Source: Virgisporangium aurantiacum
Lineage (GTDB): Bacteria > Actinomycetota > Actinomycetes > Mycobacteriales > Micromonosporaceae
NCBI RefSeq assembly: GCF_016863635.1
Contig: NZ_BOPG01000021.1
Coordinates: 60,785 to 124,784, forward strand
Length of the DNA stretch: 64,000 nucleotides
Direction: 5' to 3'
Below, in pieces: positions 41,726-50,579 of this stretch. Below the pieces are notes generated by a model that worked only from the letters and a program-made list of their open reading frames with translations, did not search any database and was not told the DNA's origin. Both the position numbers and the translations under genes were made by a program. Each line of letters starts with the position of its first letter. The first letter of the stretch is position 1.

Positions 41726-43619
41726 GGTCCACCGCGTCCTCGGCGCCATCCGGCCAGTTCACCACCACGGCGCCATCGGGGGTTGCGGTCACGTCGGGAA
41801 GGCGCGGTTCGTCCGACCCTCCATAGAGGACGCACGCAGCGGCGTACACGTGGCCGGAGCGCACGGGTTCCGCCGTCGTGACGTAGGGCACGGCCGAGTG
41901 GACGCCGAACGCGTCGACGCCGTCGCGTGCGACGACGCCTGCCACCGGTAGGTTCTGTATGCCGGTCACGAATGCGGTCAGGCCGTCCGGGCGGCGGACA
42001 CGCGCGGTCGCACCGTCCACAGTGGTCGGTGGTGGCTCGGCGGCGGCGATCGCGTGGCCGCCGATGCGGAGGGTGAACGGCTCACCGTCGAGCGAGCCGT
42101 CGACGCGCACCAGGCGCACCTCGACGGCGCCGCGCAGCACCGATGCCGTGGTGACCCACGGACCGGCGCGGAACTCCGGCTGGCGCGGCGGCCATGTGAC
42201 CGCCGGCGGTTCCCCGACCGGCCAGTGCGCGCGGTGCCGCGACACCGCGACCCGGCCACGGATCCCCACCGGCCGCAACGGCCGGCGGTGCGACGCGTTC
42301 CCCGCGGCGTCGATCAGCGCGACGTGACCGTCCACAAGGGACCCGTCGTACCAGGGCCCCGTGTGGGTGCTGTACGCGTGGCGGGAGTAGCCGGGGACGT
42401 CGGTGGCGAGGGTCTCGTCGGCGGCGTGGTCGGCGCCGTGGTTCACCACCCGCACGACGCCGTCGGCGCGCGTCGCCGACACCAGCCAGCCCGGCACCGG
42501 CAGCGTGACGGCGACGTCGCTCTCCTCCACCGCGAGCGGCTCCTCGACGTCTGTCCACACGGGATGGTCGGCCGGCAGCACCAGCCCGGCGAACGCCTTG
42601 CCGGACCAGTACGGCGAGCCCGCTCCGCTGTACGGCTGCCGGATCGGGTCGAACTCCCCGTACCACCCGATCGGTTGCGGCTCCGGGGTCCGGGCGGCGA
42701 AGTGCTTCAAAACCCCGCTCGCCAGCCGCCGCGTGCGGCCCGGTGACAGCGGACCGGTGTCGAACACCGCACCGGCCCACACCGGCGCCAGCGCGGCGTA
42801 CCGGTAGGTCATCGAGCGTCCCTGGTGCAGTGGTGGGCCGTCGGGCGCGTACAGGTGCTGCGCCTGTTCCAGATACGCCCGCAGCCGGTCGCGATGGGTC
42901 GCGCTCGACGCGCCGGTCATCCGGCAGTACCACAGCGGATAGAAGTTCATCGCCCAGCCGGCGTACCAGTCGAACTTGCGGGCGGTCGCGCGTCCCTCGA
43001 CACCGTCGGTGTACCAGCCGTCGGCGATGTACCACGAGTCGAGCGTGGCCAGGTTCCGTTCGAGTTCCCCGTCGGACGTCGGCCCGCCGACCGAACGCAG
43101 GAACGCCAGCACGACGTTCTGGAACCAGAGCCAGTTGCACTGCGGGTACGGCTGGCCGATCACGTCGGCGAGCCAGTCGACCAGGCGGGCGCGGACGCCG
43201 TCGTCGAGCGCGTCCCACAGCACGTGCCGGGACTCGTGCAGCGCCAACGCGATCGACGCCGCCTCGACCTTCGCCTGGTTCACCTCGGTCATCCGGGGCC
43301 ACCGCTCGGGCGAGTGCGGATCGGTGCCGGCGGCCAGGCCCTCGGCGTACCAGCCGGCGAGACCGCCGTCGTTCGACTGCGCGAGCCGGAACCCGGCGGT
43401 GAGGAACGTCCGCGCGAACCCCTCCAGACCGTCGCTCTGCTTTCCCGACGCGCTGACCGGTCCCGGCGGGGCGATCAGCGCGTGCGCCGGCGACGCGTAC
43501 GGGCGCACCGCGGCGAGCGTGCGGTCGGCGACCGCCTCCCAGTGCGCCCGTGTCCACCCGGTGTAGGGCGACAACCCGCGATCAGGCGTCACGCCCGCGC
43601 GACCGTCCCATGTCTGCAT
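41709..43619 (-). CDS. DUF2264 protein, probable glycosidase
   Basis: 636 residues. N-terminal (alpha/alpha)6-type domain: ASPAHALIAPPGPVSASGKQSDGLEGFARTFL, MTEVNQAKVEAASIALAL, YPQCNWLWFQNVVLAFLRS and SWYIADGWYTDG are typical of DUF2264; the C-terminal half is a beta-sandwich. I recall the family being linked with GH154 glucuronidases of arabinogalactan loci, but am unsure. ATG 43619 follows a TAGCGT box by 7 nt. Its 5' end overlaps the GH43 gene by 31 bp, so both belong to the same minus-strand unit. Confidence 0.8.
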   Translation of the reverse strand: MQTWDGRAGVTPDRGLSPYTGWTRAHWEAVADRTLAAVRPYASPAHALIAPPGPVSASGKQSDGLEGFARTFLTAGFRLAQSNDGGLAGWYAEGLAAGTDPHSPERWPRMTEVNQAKVEAASIALALHESRHVLWDALDDGVRARLVDWLADVIGQPYPQCNWLWFQNVVLAFLRSVGGPTSDGELERNLATLDSWYIADGWYTDGVEGRATARKFDWYAGWAMNFYPLWYCRMTGASSATHRDRLRAYLEQAQHLYAPDGPPLHQGRSMTYRYAALAPVWAGAVFDTGPLSPGRTRRLASGVLKHFAARTPEPQPIGWYGEFDPIRQPYSGAGSPYWSGKAFAGLVLPADHPVWTDVEEPLAVEESDVAVTLPVPGWLVSATRADGVVRVVNHGADHAADETLATDVPGYSRHAYSTHTGPWYDGSLVDGHVALIDAAGNASHRRPLRPVGIRGRVAVSRHRAHWPVGEPPAVTWPPRQPEFRAGPWVTTASVLRGAVEVRLVRVDGSLDGEPFTLRIGGHAIAAAEPPPTTVDGATARVRRPDGLTAFVTGIQNLPVAGVVARDGVDAFGVHSAVPYVTTAEPVRSGHVYAAACVLYGGSDEPRLPDVTATPDGAVVVNWPDGAEDAVDLTPER

Positions 43620-44437
43620 CCCGAGCACGCTACCGCGCTCAATCCGGACCACGTGTAGAGGTCACGGCTGGTCGCGGTCCAGATGCCACCGTTGGTGTAG
43701 CGGTCGATGTAGATGCGCCAGGTGCCGTCGTCCATCCGCAGCACCGACGGGCCCTCGTGCCCGGCCGCGAACAGCTGCGCCACCTGCACCCAACCGGCGG
43801 TGAGGCCGGCGGTGGTGGTCCAGTGTTCGATGTACTTCGACGTCTCGTCCTTGACGAATGCGTGGTACGTGCTGCCGACCTTTACCAGGAACGCGTCGAT
43901 GTGGTTGGTGCCGAGACCCCACATCTGCGCCGGCCCGCTCCACGACGTGAGGGCCGAGTTCTGCGCCGTGTACACGTACGGGCGGAAGCAGTTGGAACAC
44001 GTGGTCTGCGCGACGTTCGCGATGATGCGCACCATCGAACCCTCCACGAAGAACTCGGGCGCCCAGGTGAACCGCGTGTTCGCGATGCCCGACGGAACGC
44101 TCGCCACGTGCGTCCACGACGTGAGGTTCGTGCTCGTCGCGATGTTGAAGTACGACGAGTTCGTGGTCCACGACTGCACCGTGTACGCGATGTAGTAACG
44201 GTTGTTGTACCTGACGATGCTCGGGTCGCGGAGCACGCCGGTCGGGCCGCGGTAGTTGGTGTCGGCGAGCACGCTGAAGCTCGTCGCGTTGGTCGACTGG
44301 TAGATCCACAGCTCCTGGTCGGCCGCGCCGTCGCCCTTGAAGGTCGGGTAGACGAACGGTCCGGCGGCCCGGGCCGCCGCCGGCGAAACCACCAATGCGG
44401 TGACGGCGAGCAGCGCGACGGTGAGAAATCGTTTCAT
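43589..44437 (-). CDS. Secreted GH43-family glycosidase
   Basis: 282 residues with signal peptide MKRFLTVALLAVTALVVSPA cut near residue 26. Five-bladed propeller features: LRDPSIVRYNNRYYIAYT (catalytic-base Asp region), FTWAPEFFVEGS (Asp/Glu), and HEGPSVLRMDDGTWRIYIDRY (general-acid Glu). Ends with the RHGTV segment typical of this group. Likely an exo-acting arabinosidase, xylosidase or galactosidase on plant polysaccharide. ATG overlaps the stop of the upstream GH43-CBM13 gene (ATGA). Confidence 0.88.
   Translation of the reverse strand: MKRFLTVALLAVTALVVSPAAARAAGPFVYPTFKGDGAADQELWIYQSTNATSFSVLADTNYRGPTGVLRDPSIVRYNNRYYIAYTVQSWTTNSSYFNIATSTNLTSWTHVASVPSGIANTRFTWAPEFFVEGSMVRIIANVAQTTCSNCFRPYVYTAQNSALTSWSGPAQMWGLGTNHIDAFLVKVGSTYHAFVKDETSKYIEHWTTTAGLTAGWVQVAQLFAAGHEGPSVLRMDDGTWRIYIDRYTNGGIWTATSRDLYTWSGLSAVACSGCRHGTVARA
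43627..43632 (-). promoter_or_regulatory. -10 box of DUF2264 gene
   Basis: Minus-strand TAGCGT, 7 nt before ATG 43619, suggesting an internal promoter inside the end of the GH43 gene. Confidence 0.4.
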
Positions 44438-45873
44438 GACTGAGTCCTGCTCCACTGCTGGTTGGTGCTGGCGGTGTTGCACGGGTACTGCGAGATGTCG
44501 GTGCCGTCACCGGTTCCGGCGCTGACCACGTCGAGGCACTTGCCGCTGTGCCGCGCCCGCAACTGGAAGTAGCTGCCCACGGTGACCAGTTGGAACTGCT
44601 GGTTGGTGCCGCCGCCGCAGGTGTACTGGATGACGTTCGCACCGTCCGCTGTGGACGAACCCGCCACGTCGACGCAGCGGCCGCTGTTGGAGTTCACGAT
44701 GCGGACGTAGCCGCCACCGGCGTCCTGGAACGTCCACTTCTGGTTGGCGCCGCCGTTCCACGTCCACTGCTTGATCTCGGCGTTGTTCGCGGTCGACGAG
44801 CTCACCACGTCCATCACCTTGCCGCTGTGCCGCGCGGTGACCCGGTAGTACGTCGCGGATCCGCCGCCGGTCACCGTGCCGGCCGCCGCGTCGATGGTCA
44901 CCTGCGGGTACCAGCTCATGCTCATGCTGGTGGCCGACGGGAAGCTGATCGGCAGCCACACGTACTGCGAGTCGTTGACCGGGCCGCCCCACGCGCCCGC
45001 CCAGCGGTCGCCGAGGTACAGGTAGCTCGTCGTCTGGGAGCCCTGCACCGGCAGCACGAACGTGGGCTGCGAGCTGAACGTGGTGCCGTCGCCGACGTTG
45101 GTCCATCCGGTCCACGGGCCCGAGATGCTCGACGCCGTGGCGTAGCGGGCCTGGTTCGGGTTCCACCCCGTGGCGGCGGACGTGAGCAGGAAGTAGGTGC
45201 TGCCCCGCTTGAACATCGCCGGTGCCTCGCGGTGCCCGCCGGGCCAGAAGTTGCCGACGAGCGTCGACACCGTCAGGTAGTCCGACGAGAGCCGGTAGAT
45301 GTGGAGGTCGTAGTTCTCGTTGGCGGCCGAGATCATGTACGCGGTCCCGTTGCCTGTGCCGCTATCAGTGAACAGCGTGATGTCCCGGGACATGTGGCCG
45401 AGCGGCCGGAAACTGCCGTGCCAGGTGTACGCACCGTCCACAGTGGACGACGACGCGACGGCCGCCCGTGCCTCGCCGTAGTCCGAGCCGTTCTCCTTGT
45501 GCATCCACATCACGTAACGTCCGGTGGAGGCGTTGTAGATGACCTTCGGCCGCTCGATGTTGGCGACGTTCAGTTCGGACGCCGACGACTGCGTCAGCAC
45601 GTCACCCCGGAACTCCCACGAGACCAGGTCGGTGGACCGGTAGGCGGAGACCGCCCGGAACGTGTTGTTGGCGTTGCGGTTCTCGCCGAACCAGTAGTAG
45701 TACGAGCCGACCTTGAGCACCCCGCCGCCGTGGGCGTGCACGGCGTTGCCGGAGACGTCACGGAACTGGGTGCCGTTGGTGACGGTCAGCGGAGCGGCCA
45801 CCGCCGCCGGCGCACCGACCAGAACCGCGGCCCCGGCGAGCAGCGCGGAGCACAGGATCGACAGCAACCGCAT
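44434..45873 (-). CDS. Secreted GH43 enzyme with CBM13 (ricin-type) module; exo-beta-1,3-galactanase-like
   Basis: 479 residues. Signal peptide MRLLSILCSALLAGAAVLVG with AVAA near residue 26; GH43 propeller of the subfamily-24 type (AHGGGVLKVGSYYYWFGENR, ERPKVIYNASTGRYVMWMH, GHREAPAMFKRGSTYFLLTS); then a beta-trefoil carbohydrate module from about 340 with three QxW-like repeats (YRVTARHSGKVMDV, GRCVDVAGSS, GKCLDVVSAG). This layout matches exo-beta-1,3-galactanases on arabinogalactan. The minus frame stays open far upstream, but the signal peptide fixes the start at 45873. Confidence 0.9.
   Translation of the reverse strand: MRLLSILCSALLAGAAVLVGAPAAVAAPLTVTNGTQFRDVSGNAVHAHGGGVLKVGSYYYWFGENRNANNTFRAVSAYRSTDLVSWEFRGDVLTQSSASELNVANIERPKVIYNASTGRYVMWMHKENGSDYGEARAAVASSSTVDGAYTWHGSFRPLGHMSRDITLFTDSGTGNGTAYMISAANENYDLHIYRLSSDYLTVSTLVGNFWPGGHREAPAMFKRGSTYFLLTSAATGWNPNQARYATASSISGPWTGWTNVGDGTTFSSQPTFVLPVQGSQTTSYLYLGDRWAGAWGGPVNDSQYVWLPISFPSATSMSMSWYPQVTIDAAAGTVTGGGSATYYRVTARHSGKVMDVVSSSTANNAEIKQWTWNGGANQKWTFQDAGGGYVRIVNSNSGRCVDVAGSSTADGANVIQYTCGGGTNQQFQLVTVGSYFQLRARHSGKCLDVVSAGTGDGTDISQYPCNTASTNQQWSRTQS
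45436..45448. repeat. Iterated palindrome, exact copy 4
   Basis: GTCCACAGTGGAC in the GH43-CBM13 gene, read on the minus strand as S-T-V-D. Confidence 0.8.
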
Positions 45874-45906
45874 GGCAGACCTCCCAGCACATCGACAGAC
45901 ATGAGT

Positions 45907-45927
45907 GCAACGTTTCCGCGACGTTGC
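45907..45927. promoter_or_regulatory. Inverted repeat upstream of the GH43 operon
   Basis: GCAACGT - 7 bp - ACGTTGC, perfect 7-bp arms, 34 bp from the GH43-CBM13 start; LacI-type spacing and CG-centred arms make it a candidate operator. Confidence 0.55.
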
Positions 45928-45937
45928 GTAAAGCGCA

Positions 45938-45962
45938 CGAACAGACTCGAATCGATCCGAAC
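45938..45962. promoter_or_regulatory. Phased CGAA operator, copy A
   Basis: CGAA at 45938, 45948 and 45958, exactly 10 bp apart, within a 25-bp block that recurs inverted at 46021-46045 (22/25 match). Lies in the divergent GH43 / dehydrogenase gap; candidate site for the DeoR-type regulator at 47083. Confidence 0.6.
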
Positions 45963-46020
45963 TGAAAGCAGCTGATTTGTCGCCGAGAGAGACGACGGAA
46001 CCGTTCAGGGTTTCGAGCCC

Positions 46021-46045
46021 GTTCGAATCGCTTCGACTCTGTTCG
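46021..46045. promoter_or_regulatory. Phased CGAA operator, copy B (inverted)
   Basis: Reverse complement of copy A with three changes, keeping the 10-bp spacing of the TTCG elements. The two blocks face opposite operons across the 45874-46086 gap, which holds no gene. Confidence 0.6.
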
Positions 46046-46086
46046 GGTGATAGCGGCGGCCCCCTGGCCGGTCTAGACCTGTGCGA

Positions 46087-47067
46087 ATGGACGCGCTCCT
46101 GGTGATGGACCCCGCGACGTACCGCGCGCACTTCGACGCGTCCCGTACGGAGCGGTTGCGCGGCCTGGTGACGCCGGCCTGGACCGACGACCTCGACTCC
46201 CCCGCCGCCCGCGCGCACCTGGCCCGCGCCGAGATCCTGGTGACGTCGTGGGGCGCGCCGCCGCTGACCGCCGACCGCCTCGACGCGGCACCGCGACTGC
46301 GCGCCGTCTTCCACGCCGCCGGCAGCGTGCGCGCGCTGGTGACCGACGACCTGTGGCGGCGCGGGATCCCGGTGACCAGCGCCGCCGACGCCAACGCGAT
46401 CCCGGTCGCCGAGTTCACGCTCGCCGCGATCATCTTCGCCGGCAAGAAGGCGCCGTTCCTCGCGGCCACCCACGAGGGATGGGGCCACCACGCCGGGTTC
46501 GGCGACCTGTCGAACCACAATCGGACCATCGGCATCGTCGGCTTCTCCCGGATCGGCCGCCGCGTCGTGCGCCTGCTCGACTGCCTGCACCCCGTGCGGC
46601 GCCTCGTCGCGGACCCCTACGCCGACGCCGCGGAGGTCGCCCGGGCCGGCGCCACGCTCGTCCCCTTGAAAACGCTGCTCCGGGAGAGCGACGTCCTGAC
46701 GCTGCACGCCCCCGAGACCGCCGGCACGCGGGGCATGATCGGCGCCCGGGAACTCGCGCTGCTGCCCGACCACGCGACGGTCGTCAACACGGCGCGGGGC
46801 AGCCTCCTCGACACCGCCGCGCTGGTCGACGAGTGCCGCGCCGGCCGGCTGTTCGCGATCCTCGACGTGAGCGAGCCCGAGCCGTTGCCGGCCGATCATC
46901 CGTTGCGGGCCCTGCCGAACGTGATGATCACACCGCACCTGGCCGGGTCGCTGGGCTCGGAGATCCTGCGGCTGACCGACTCGACCCTCGACGAGATCGC
47001 CCGGTGGCGGGCCGCGCAACCGTTGCGGTTCGCGGTGACCCCGGAGACACTCAGCCTCAGCGCCTAA
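46087..47067 (+). CDS. D-isomer-specific 2-hydroxyacid dehydrogenase
   Basis: 326 residues. Rossmann NAD loop IGIVGFSRIGRRVVRLL (near 145), the catalytic Arg region NTARGSLLDTAALVDE (near 235) and the Glu-His pair (DVSEPEPLPADHPLRA ... ITPHLAG). Reduces a 2-keto acid or oxidises the hydroxyacid; could handle a sugar-acid breakdown product in this locus. GTG 46081 is an alternative start. Followed 15 bp later by the regulator gene. Confidence 0.9.
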   Translation: MDALLVMDPATYRAHFDASRTERLRGLVTPAWTDDLDSPAARAHLARAEILVTSWGAPPLTADRLDAAPRLRAVFHAAGSVRALVTDDLWRRGIPVTSAADANAIPVAEFTLAAIIFAGKKAPFLAATHEGWGHHAGFGDLSNHNRTIGIVGFSRIGRRVVRLLDCLHPVRRLVADPYADAAEVARAGATLVPLKTLLRESDVLTLHAPETAGTRGMIGARELALLPDHATVVNTARGSLLDTAALVDECRAGRLFAILDVSEPEPLPADHPLRALPNVMITPHLAGSLGSEILRLTDSTLDEIARWRAAQPLRFAVTPETLSLSA

Positions 47068-47082
47068 CCACTTGGGGGCCGG

Positions 47083-48156
47083 GTGTTCCACGTCCAGCGC
47101 CAGCAACGACTGATGGAGGAACTGCGCCGCCTCGGCGCCGTGCGCGTCCGTGACCTCGCGCCGCTGCTCGGCGTCAGCGAACTCACCGTGCGGCGCGACC
47201 TCACCGCGCTCGCCGAGCGCAACCTGCTCACCAAGGTGCACGGCGGCGCGACCCTGCCGACCCGCCTGGCGCCGCCGCGCCGGCCCACCGTGGCGCCGAC
47301 CCGGTTCACGATCGGGATGGTGGTGCCGTCGCTGGACTACTACTGGCCGCCGATCGTCACCGGGGCGCGGGCCGCCGCGGGCGCGCTGGGCGTGCACATC
47401 CAGTTGCGCGGATCGAGCTACGACCCCGACGAGGACCGGCGCCAGATCACCCGGCTCATCGACGCCGGCCAGGTACAGGGGTTGCTGCTCGCGCCGAGCG
47501 TCACGGAGGACGGGGAACTCGCCGGCTGGATCGCGGACCTGCCCGTTCCGACGGTGCTCGTCGAGCGGCAGGCGCCACGGTGGACGGTCACCCGGCGGCA
47601 CCTGGAATGGGTGCGCAGCGACCACGCGCTCGGCATCGAGATGGCCGTGCGGCACCTGCACCAGCACGGGCACCGGCGGATGGGGCTGGTGCTCTCGCGC
47701 GGCAGCCCCACGTCGGAACACCTCGCGACCGGCTGGGAACTCGCCTGTAAAGACCTCGGCGTGCCGGCCGATCTGGTGGTGCGCGAGTCGGTCGGGCTCG
47801 ACGTGCCCGGCCACCGCGCGATCATCGGGTCCATTGTGGACCGTTGCCGCGCGTCCGGCACCACCGCGCTGATCGTCCACAGCGACCCGGACGCGATGTC
47901 GGTGGCCCAGTTCTGCCACGAGCGCGGCATCGACGTCCCCGACGACCTGGCCCTCGTGTCGTACGACGACGAGGTGGCGCACCTGGCCGAGCCGGCGCTC
48001 ACCGCCGTGCGTCCGCCGAAGAGCCACGTCGGCCGGGTCGCCGTCGAGCTGATGGTGTCGCGGTTGATCGAGGGCAACCGCCGCCCGGCGCAGCGCGTGC
48101 TCGTCACCCCGGAGCTGATGATCCGCGGCTCCTCGATCCCCCATCGGGCTCGATAA
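47083..48156 (+). CDS. Hybrid regulator: DeoR-type HTH with LacI-type sugar-binding domain
   Basis: 357 residues. The N-terminus RQQRLMEELRRLGAVRVRDLAPLLGVSELTVRRDLTALAERNLLTKVHGGA is a DeoR winged helix; residues 75-357 form a LacI/periplasmic-binding fold (FTIGMVVPSLDYYWPPIVTGA, GHRRMGLVLSRGS, DVPDDLALVSYDDEVAHLAEPALTAVRPP). Senses a sugar. It sits between the dehydrogenase and the sialidase-fold gene, opposite the GH43 operon, so it likely controls all of them through the CGAA blocks. GTG 47083 after GGGGGCCGG. Near copy of the iterated palindrome at 47829. Confidence 0.92.
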   Translation: MFHVQRQQRLMEELRRLGAVRVRDLAPLLGVSELTVRRDLTALAERNLLTKVHGGATLPTRLAPPRRPTVAPTRFTIGMVVPSLDYYWPPIVTGARAAAGALGVHIQLRGSSYDPDEDRRQITRLIDAGQVQGLLLAPSVTEDGELAGWIADLPVPTVLVERQAPRWTVTRRHLEWVRSDHALGIEMAVRHLHQHGHRRMGLVLSRGSPTSEHLATGWELACKDLGVPADLVVRESVGLDVPGHRAIIGSIVDRCRASGTTALIVHSDPDAMSVAQFCHERGIDVPDDLALVSYDDEVAHLAEPALTAVRPPKSHVGRVAVELMVSRLIEGNRRPAQRVLVTPELMIRGSSIPHRAR

Positions 48157-48164
48157 CTGATCGA
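48150..48164. promoter_or_regulatory. TCGAT-AACTG-ATCGA inverted repeat and -35 box
   Basis: Perfect 5-bp-arm dyad at the regulator stop, followed by TTGACA (48169-48174) and a T6 run (48183-48188); probably the control region of the sialidase-fold gene. Confidence 0.45.
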
Positions 48165-48233
48165 CGTATTGACATGGAACGATTTTTTACGTGAGTGTGT
48201 AGCCCACGGTCCATCGAGTCACGGGGGTAACTC

Positions 48234-50543
48234 ATGCGTGCCAAACTCACGGTCGTCCTCGCCCTGCTCTCGTCAGCGGTCTGGATTCCGGCGGCGGCTC
48301 CACCCGCCGCGGCGGCCACCGGCAACGATCCGACCTGCGCCACACCGGTCACCGGCACGCCCGCGGGCACCTCGGGTCCGTCGGCGACCGCGCCCGTACT
48401 GAACGTCGGCGGTGCCAACGAGCTCGGCACGGTCTGGGATCCGGCCGGCAACAACCAGGGCGCGTTCCCGAGCGCCGCGTCGCACGACACCGTCGCCGCC
48501 GACGGCACACCGCGCAAGCAGGTCACGGTCGCGTTCAGCGAGGGGCGCGACGAGGCGTCCGAGAACACGCCACCGGGACAGGTCGTGTCCACCAACGGCG
48601 CGGCCACCTTCGACGCGTCGACCTACGGCCACGTTCCCGGCGTGTCGTACACGCGGCTGCGCAGCGGCACGCTGATCGGCTACGGCTTCAAGCCGACCGC
48701 CGTCACCTCCGACGGGCTGACGATGACGTTCCCCGTCTACCGGTCCACCGACGACGGCGCGACCTGGACCACCGGCGGCGCCACGGTGCGGGTCGGCGGG
48801 ACGCTCGTCGGCAGGACGCCCGACGGCTCGGGCCGCATGCACCGCCACCCGATCGAGCTGGCCGACGGCACGATCCTGGTGAGCTACTACGCGACGGTCA
48901 CCGCGGACACGTCGGGCGGGCGCACGGGTCACCGGTCGATGGTCGCCGCGAGCACCGACGGCGGCACCACGTTCGCGCACCGCGGCGTCATCGCCCGCGA
49001 CGCCACCGCCGCGAACTCCTACCCGGAGGCCGCGATCGAGCAGCTGCCCGACGGGCGCGTGCTCTCCGTCGTGCGGCACCACTCGTGGAGCGGCTCCAAC
49101 TGGGACCTCGCCACGCCCCGCCAGAGCGTCTCGGCCGACGGCGGCGCCACCTGGTCGGCGCTGCAGGACGTCGCCGTGTCGTTCCCGAACGGCTACGACT
49201 ACTACGACGACAACAACAAGAAGCTGCTCGGCGTCGCGCCGTCGCTGACCCGGATGCCGAACGGCATCATGGTGCTCGGCAGCGGCCGGCCCGACAACTG
49301 GATCGCCATGTCGACCAACGGCCAGGGCACCGGCTGGGTCGGCGGGCTCACCTACCGGAACTGCCCGACGAGCGGGTACCGGTTCCACGGGTCCACCGGA
49401 AACGCCGACCTGGCGGTGATCGAGAGCAACCGGATCGCGCAGTTCGGCGACAACTGCGAGATCACGTGGGCCTGCCCCGCCGCCGACACCGGTTTCACGA
49501 TCGACAAGCAGAACCGGGTCTGGCGCCGCTACGTCGACGTGCTCACCGCGGACGTCGGAAAGATCGACCTCGCCACGAAGTACCGGCTCGGCCAGGTGTC
49601 GGTGGACACCGACCTGACGTGGACCTCGCCGACGCGTCCACGGTCGCGTGTGGACGGTGCCTTCGACGGCAGCACCGAATACTGGTCCAGCGCCGCGCGT
49701 TCCGGTGGGGGCGGCAGTTACGTGGTCCGGCTCGACCGGCAGTACAGCCTCACCCGCGTCGGGCTGAGCCTGCGCAACGGGCGGGCGGCCACCGGCCGCG
49801 TCTACGCGTCGACCGACGGCGTCAACTGGGGCAGCCCGATCGTCAACGCCACCAACCGGACCCACCTGTCGTTGGAGTACTTCGGGGTCTCGGCGGCGGC
49901 CCGCTTCGTCAAGGTCGAGGTGGACCCGTCGGCGTCCTGCGACGCGGAGCTCGGCACGAGTTGCGCGATGCTGAACGAGCTGGAGCTGTACTCGACGGTC
50001 AACTCGTTCGAGAACGACCCGATCAACAACCGCCCGCGCGGCTTCACCGAGACGAGCCAGACCTGGGTGACCCGCTCCGGCGTCAACGGCAGCAGCCGTG
50101 CCCTGCGGATCAGCGACGGGGCGGCCGACAACCACGCGAAGGTCGTCTGGACCGGCACCGCCGGAACGACGCGGACGCTGGACTTCCGGCTCAACCCGGT
50201 GACGCTGCCGAACGGCTTCCTGTTCGACGTCCGCGGAAGGAACTCCGCCGGGTCCACTGTGGACAGCTACCACCTCGCGGTGTTCCCGAACGGCAGCATC
50301 GCGCGGTACAACGGCTCCTGGGTCACGCTCACCGGCGCGGGCGTGGTGCCGGTCGGTGGCTGGCGCACGGTGACGGTGCAGGCGTCGACCACCACGGCCA
50401 CGATCCTGGTGGACGGGCAGGCGGTGGCCACCGGGATTCCGCCGTCGAACGCCTCGACGTCGCTCATCGGCTACACGTTCGCGAGCGCCGGCACGGCACC
50501 GGTCGGCGATCAGGTCGTCGTCGACGACGTGTCCTTCTCCTGA
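48234..50543 (+). CDS. Secreted sialidase-fold (BNR-repeat) glycosidase with C-terminal carbohydrate modules
   Basis: 769 residues with a signal peptide cut near residue 28 (MRAKLTVVLALLSSAVWIP...AAAA). Residues 40-430 form a six-bladed propeller with Asp boxes STDDGATW, STDGGTTF and SADGGATW. The FRIP motif of true sialidases is missing (YTRLRSGTLIGYG stands there), so another exo-glycosidase activity is likely. A discoidin-like module (about 455-585, FDGSTEYWSSAAR, RFVKVEVDPSASC) and a LamG-like module (about 600-769) follow. Fits with the neighbouring plant-glycan genes. Confidence 0.82.
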   Translation: MRAKLTVVLALLSSAVWIPAAAPPAAAATGNDPTCATPVTGTPAGTSGPSATAPVLNVGGANELGTVWDPAGNNQGAFPSAASHDTVAADGTPRKQVTVAFSEGRDEASENTPPGQVVSTNGAATFDASTYGHVPGVSYTRLRSGTLIGYGFKPTAVTSDGLTMTFPVYRSTDDGATWTTGGATVRVGGTLVGRTPDGSGRMHRHPIELADGTILVSYYATVTADTSGGRTGHRSMVAASTDGGTTFAHRGVIARDATAANSYPEAAIEQLPDGRVLSVVRHHSWSGSNWDLATPRQSVSADGGATWSALQDVAVSFPNGYDYYDDNNKKLLGVAPSLTRMPNGIMVLGSGRPDNWIAMSTNGQGTGWVGGLTYRNCPTSGYRFHGSTGNADLAVIESNRIAQFGDNCEITWACPAADTGFTIDKQNRVWRRYVDVLTADVGKIDLATKYRLGQVSVDTDLTWTSPTRPRSRVDGAFDGSTEYWSSAARSGGGGSYVVRLDRQYSLTRVGLSLRNGRAATGRVYASTDGVNWGSPIVNATNRTHLSLEYFGVSAAARFVKVEVDPSASCDAELGTSCAMLNELELYSTVNSFENDPINNRPRGFTETSQTWVTRSGVNGSSRALRISDGAADNHAKVVWTGTAGTTRTLDFRLNPVTLPNGFLFDVRGRNSAGSTVDSYHLAVFPNGSIARYNGSWVTLTGAGVVPVGGWRTVTVQASTTTATILVDGQAVATGIPPSNASTSLIGYTFASAGTAPVGDQVVVDDVSFS
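50252..50264. repeat. Iterated palindrome, exact copy 5
   Basis: GTCCACTGTGGAC in the sialidase-fold gene, read as S-T-V-D. Confidence 0.8.
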
Positions 50544-50567
50544 CGAGCGCGTCCGGCGCCGCGCCCG

Positions 50568-50573
50568 TACCGT
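50568..50573 (+). promoter_or_regulatory. -10 box of DUF1232 gene (leaderless)
   Basis: TACCGT, 6 nt before the ATG at 50580. Confidence 0.5.
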
Positions 50574-50579
50574 TGAGGG

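Noticed and set aside
45874..48144. Upstream extension of the GH43-CBM13 frame on the minus strand
   Set aside because: The frame stays open but runs antisense to the dehydrogenase and regulator genes; the signal peptide at 45873 marks the true start.
48234..50543. Naming the propeller protein a sialidase (nanH)
   Set aside because: Asp boxes are present but the FRIP arginine motif is not visible, and no sialic-acid genes are nearby; called sialidase-fold only.
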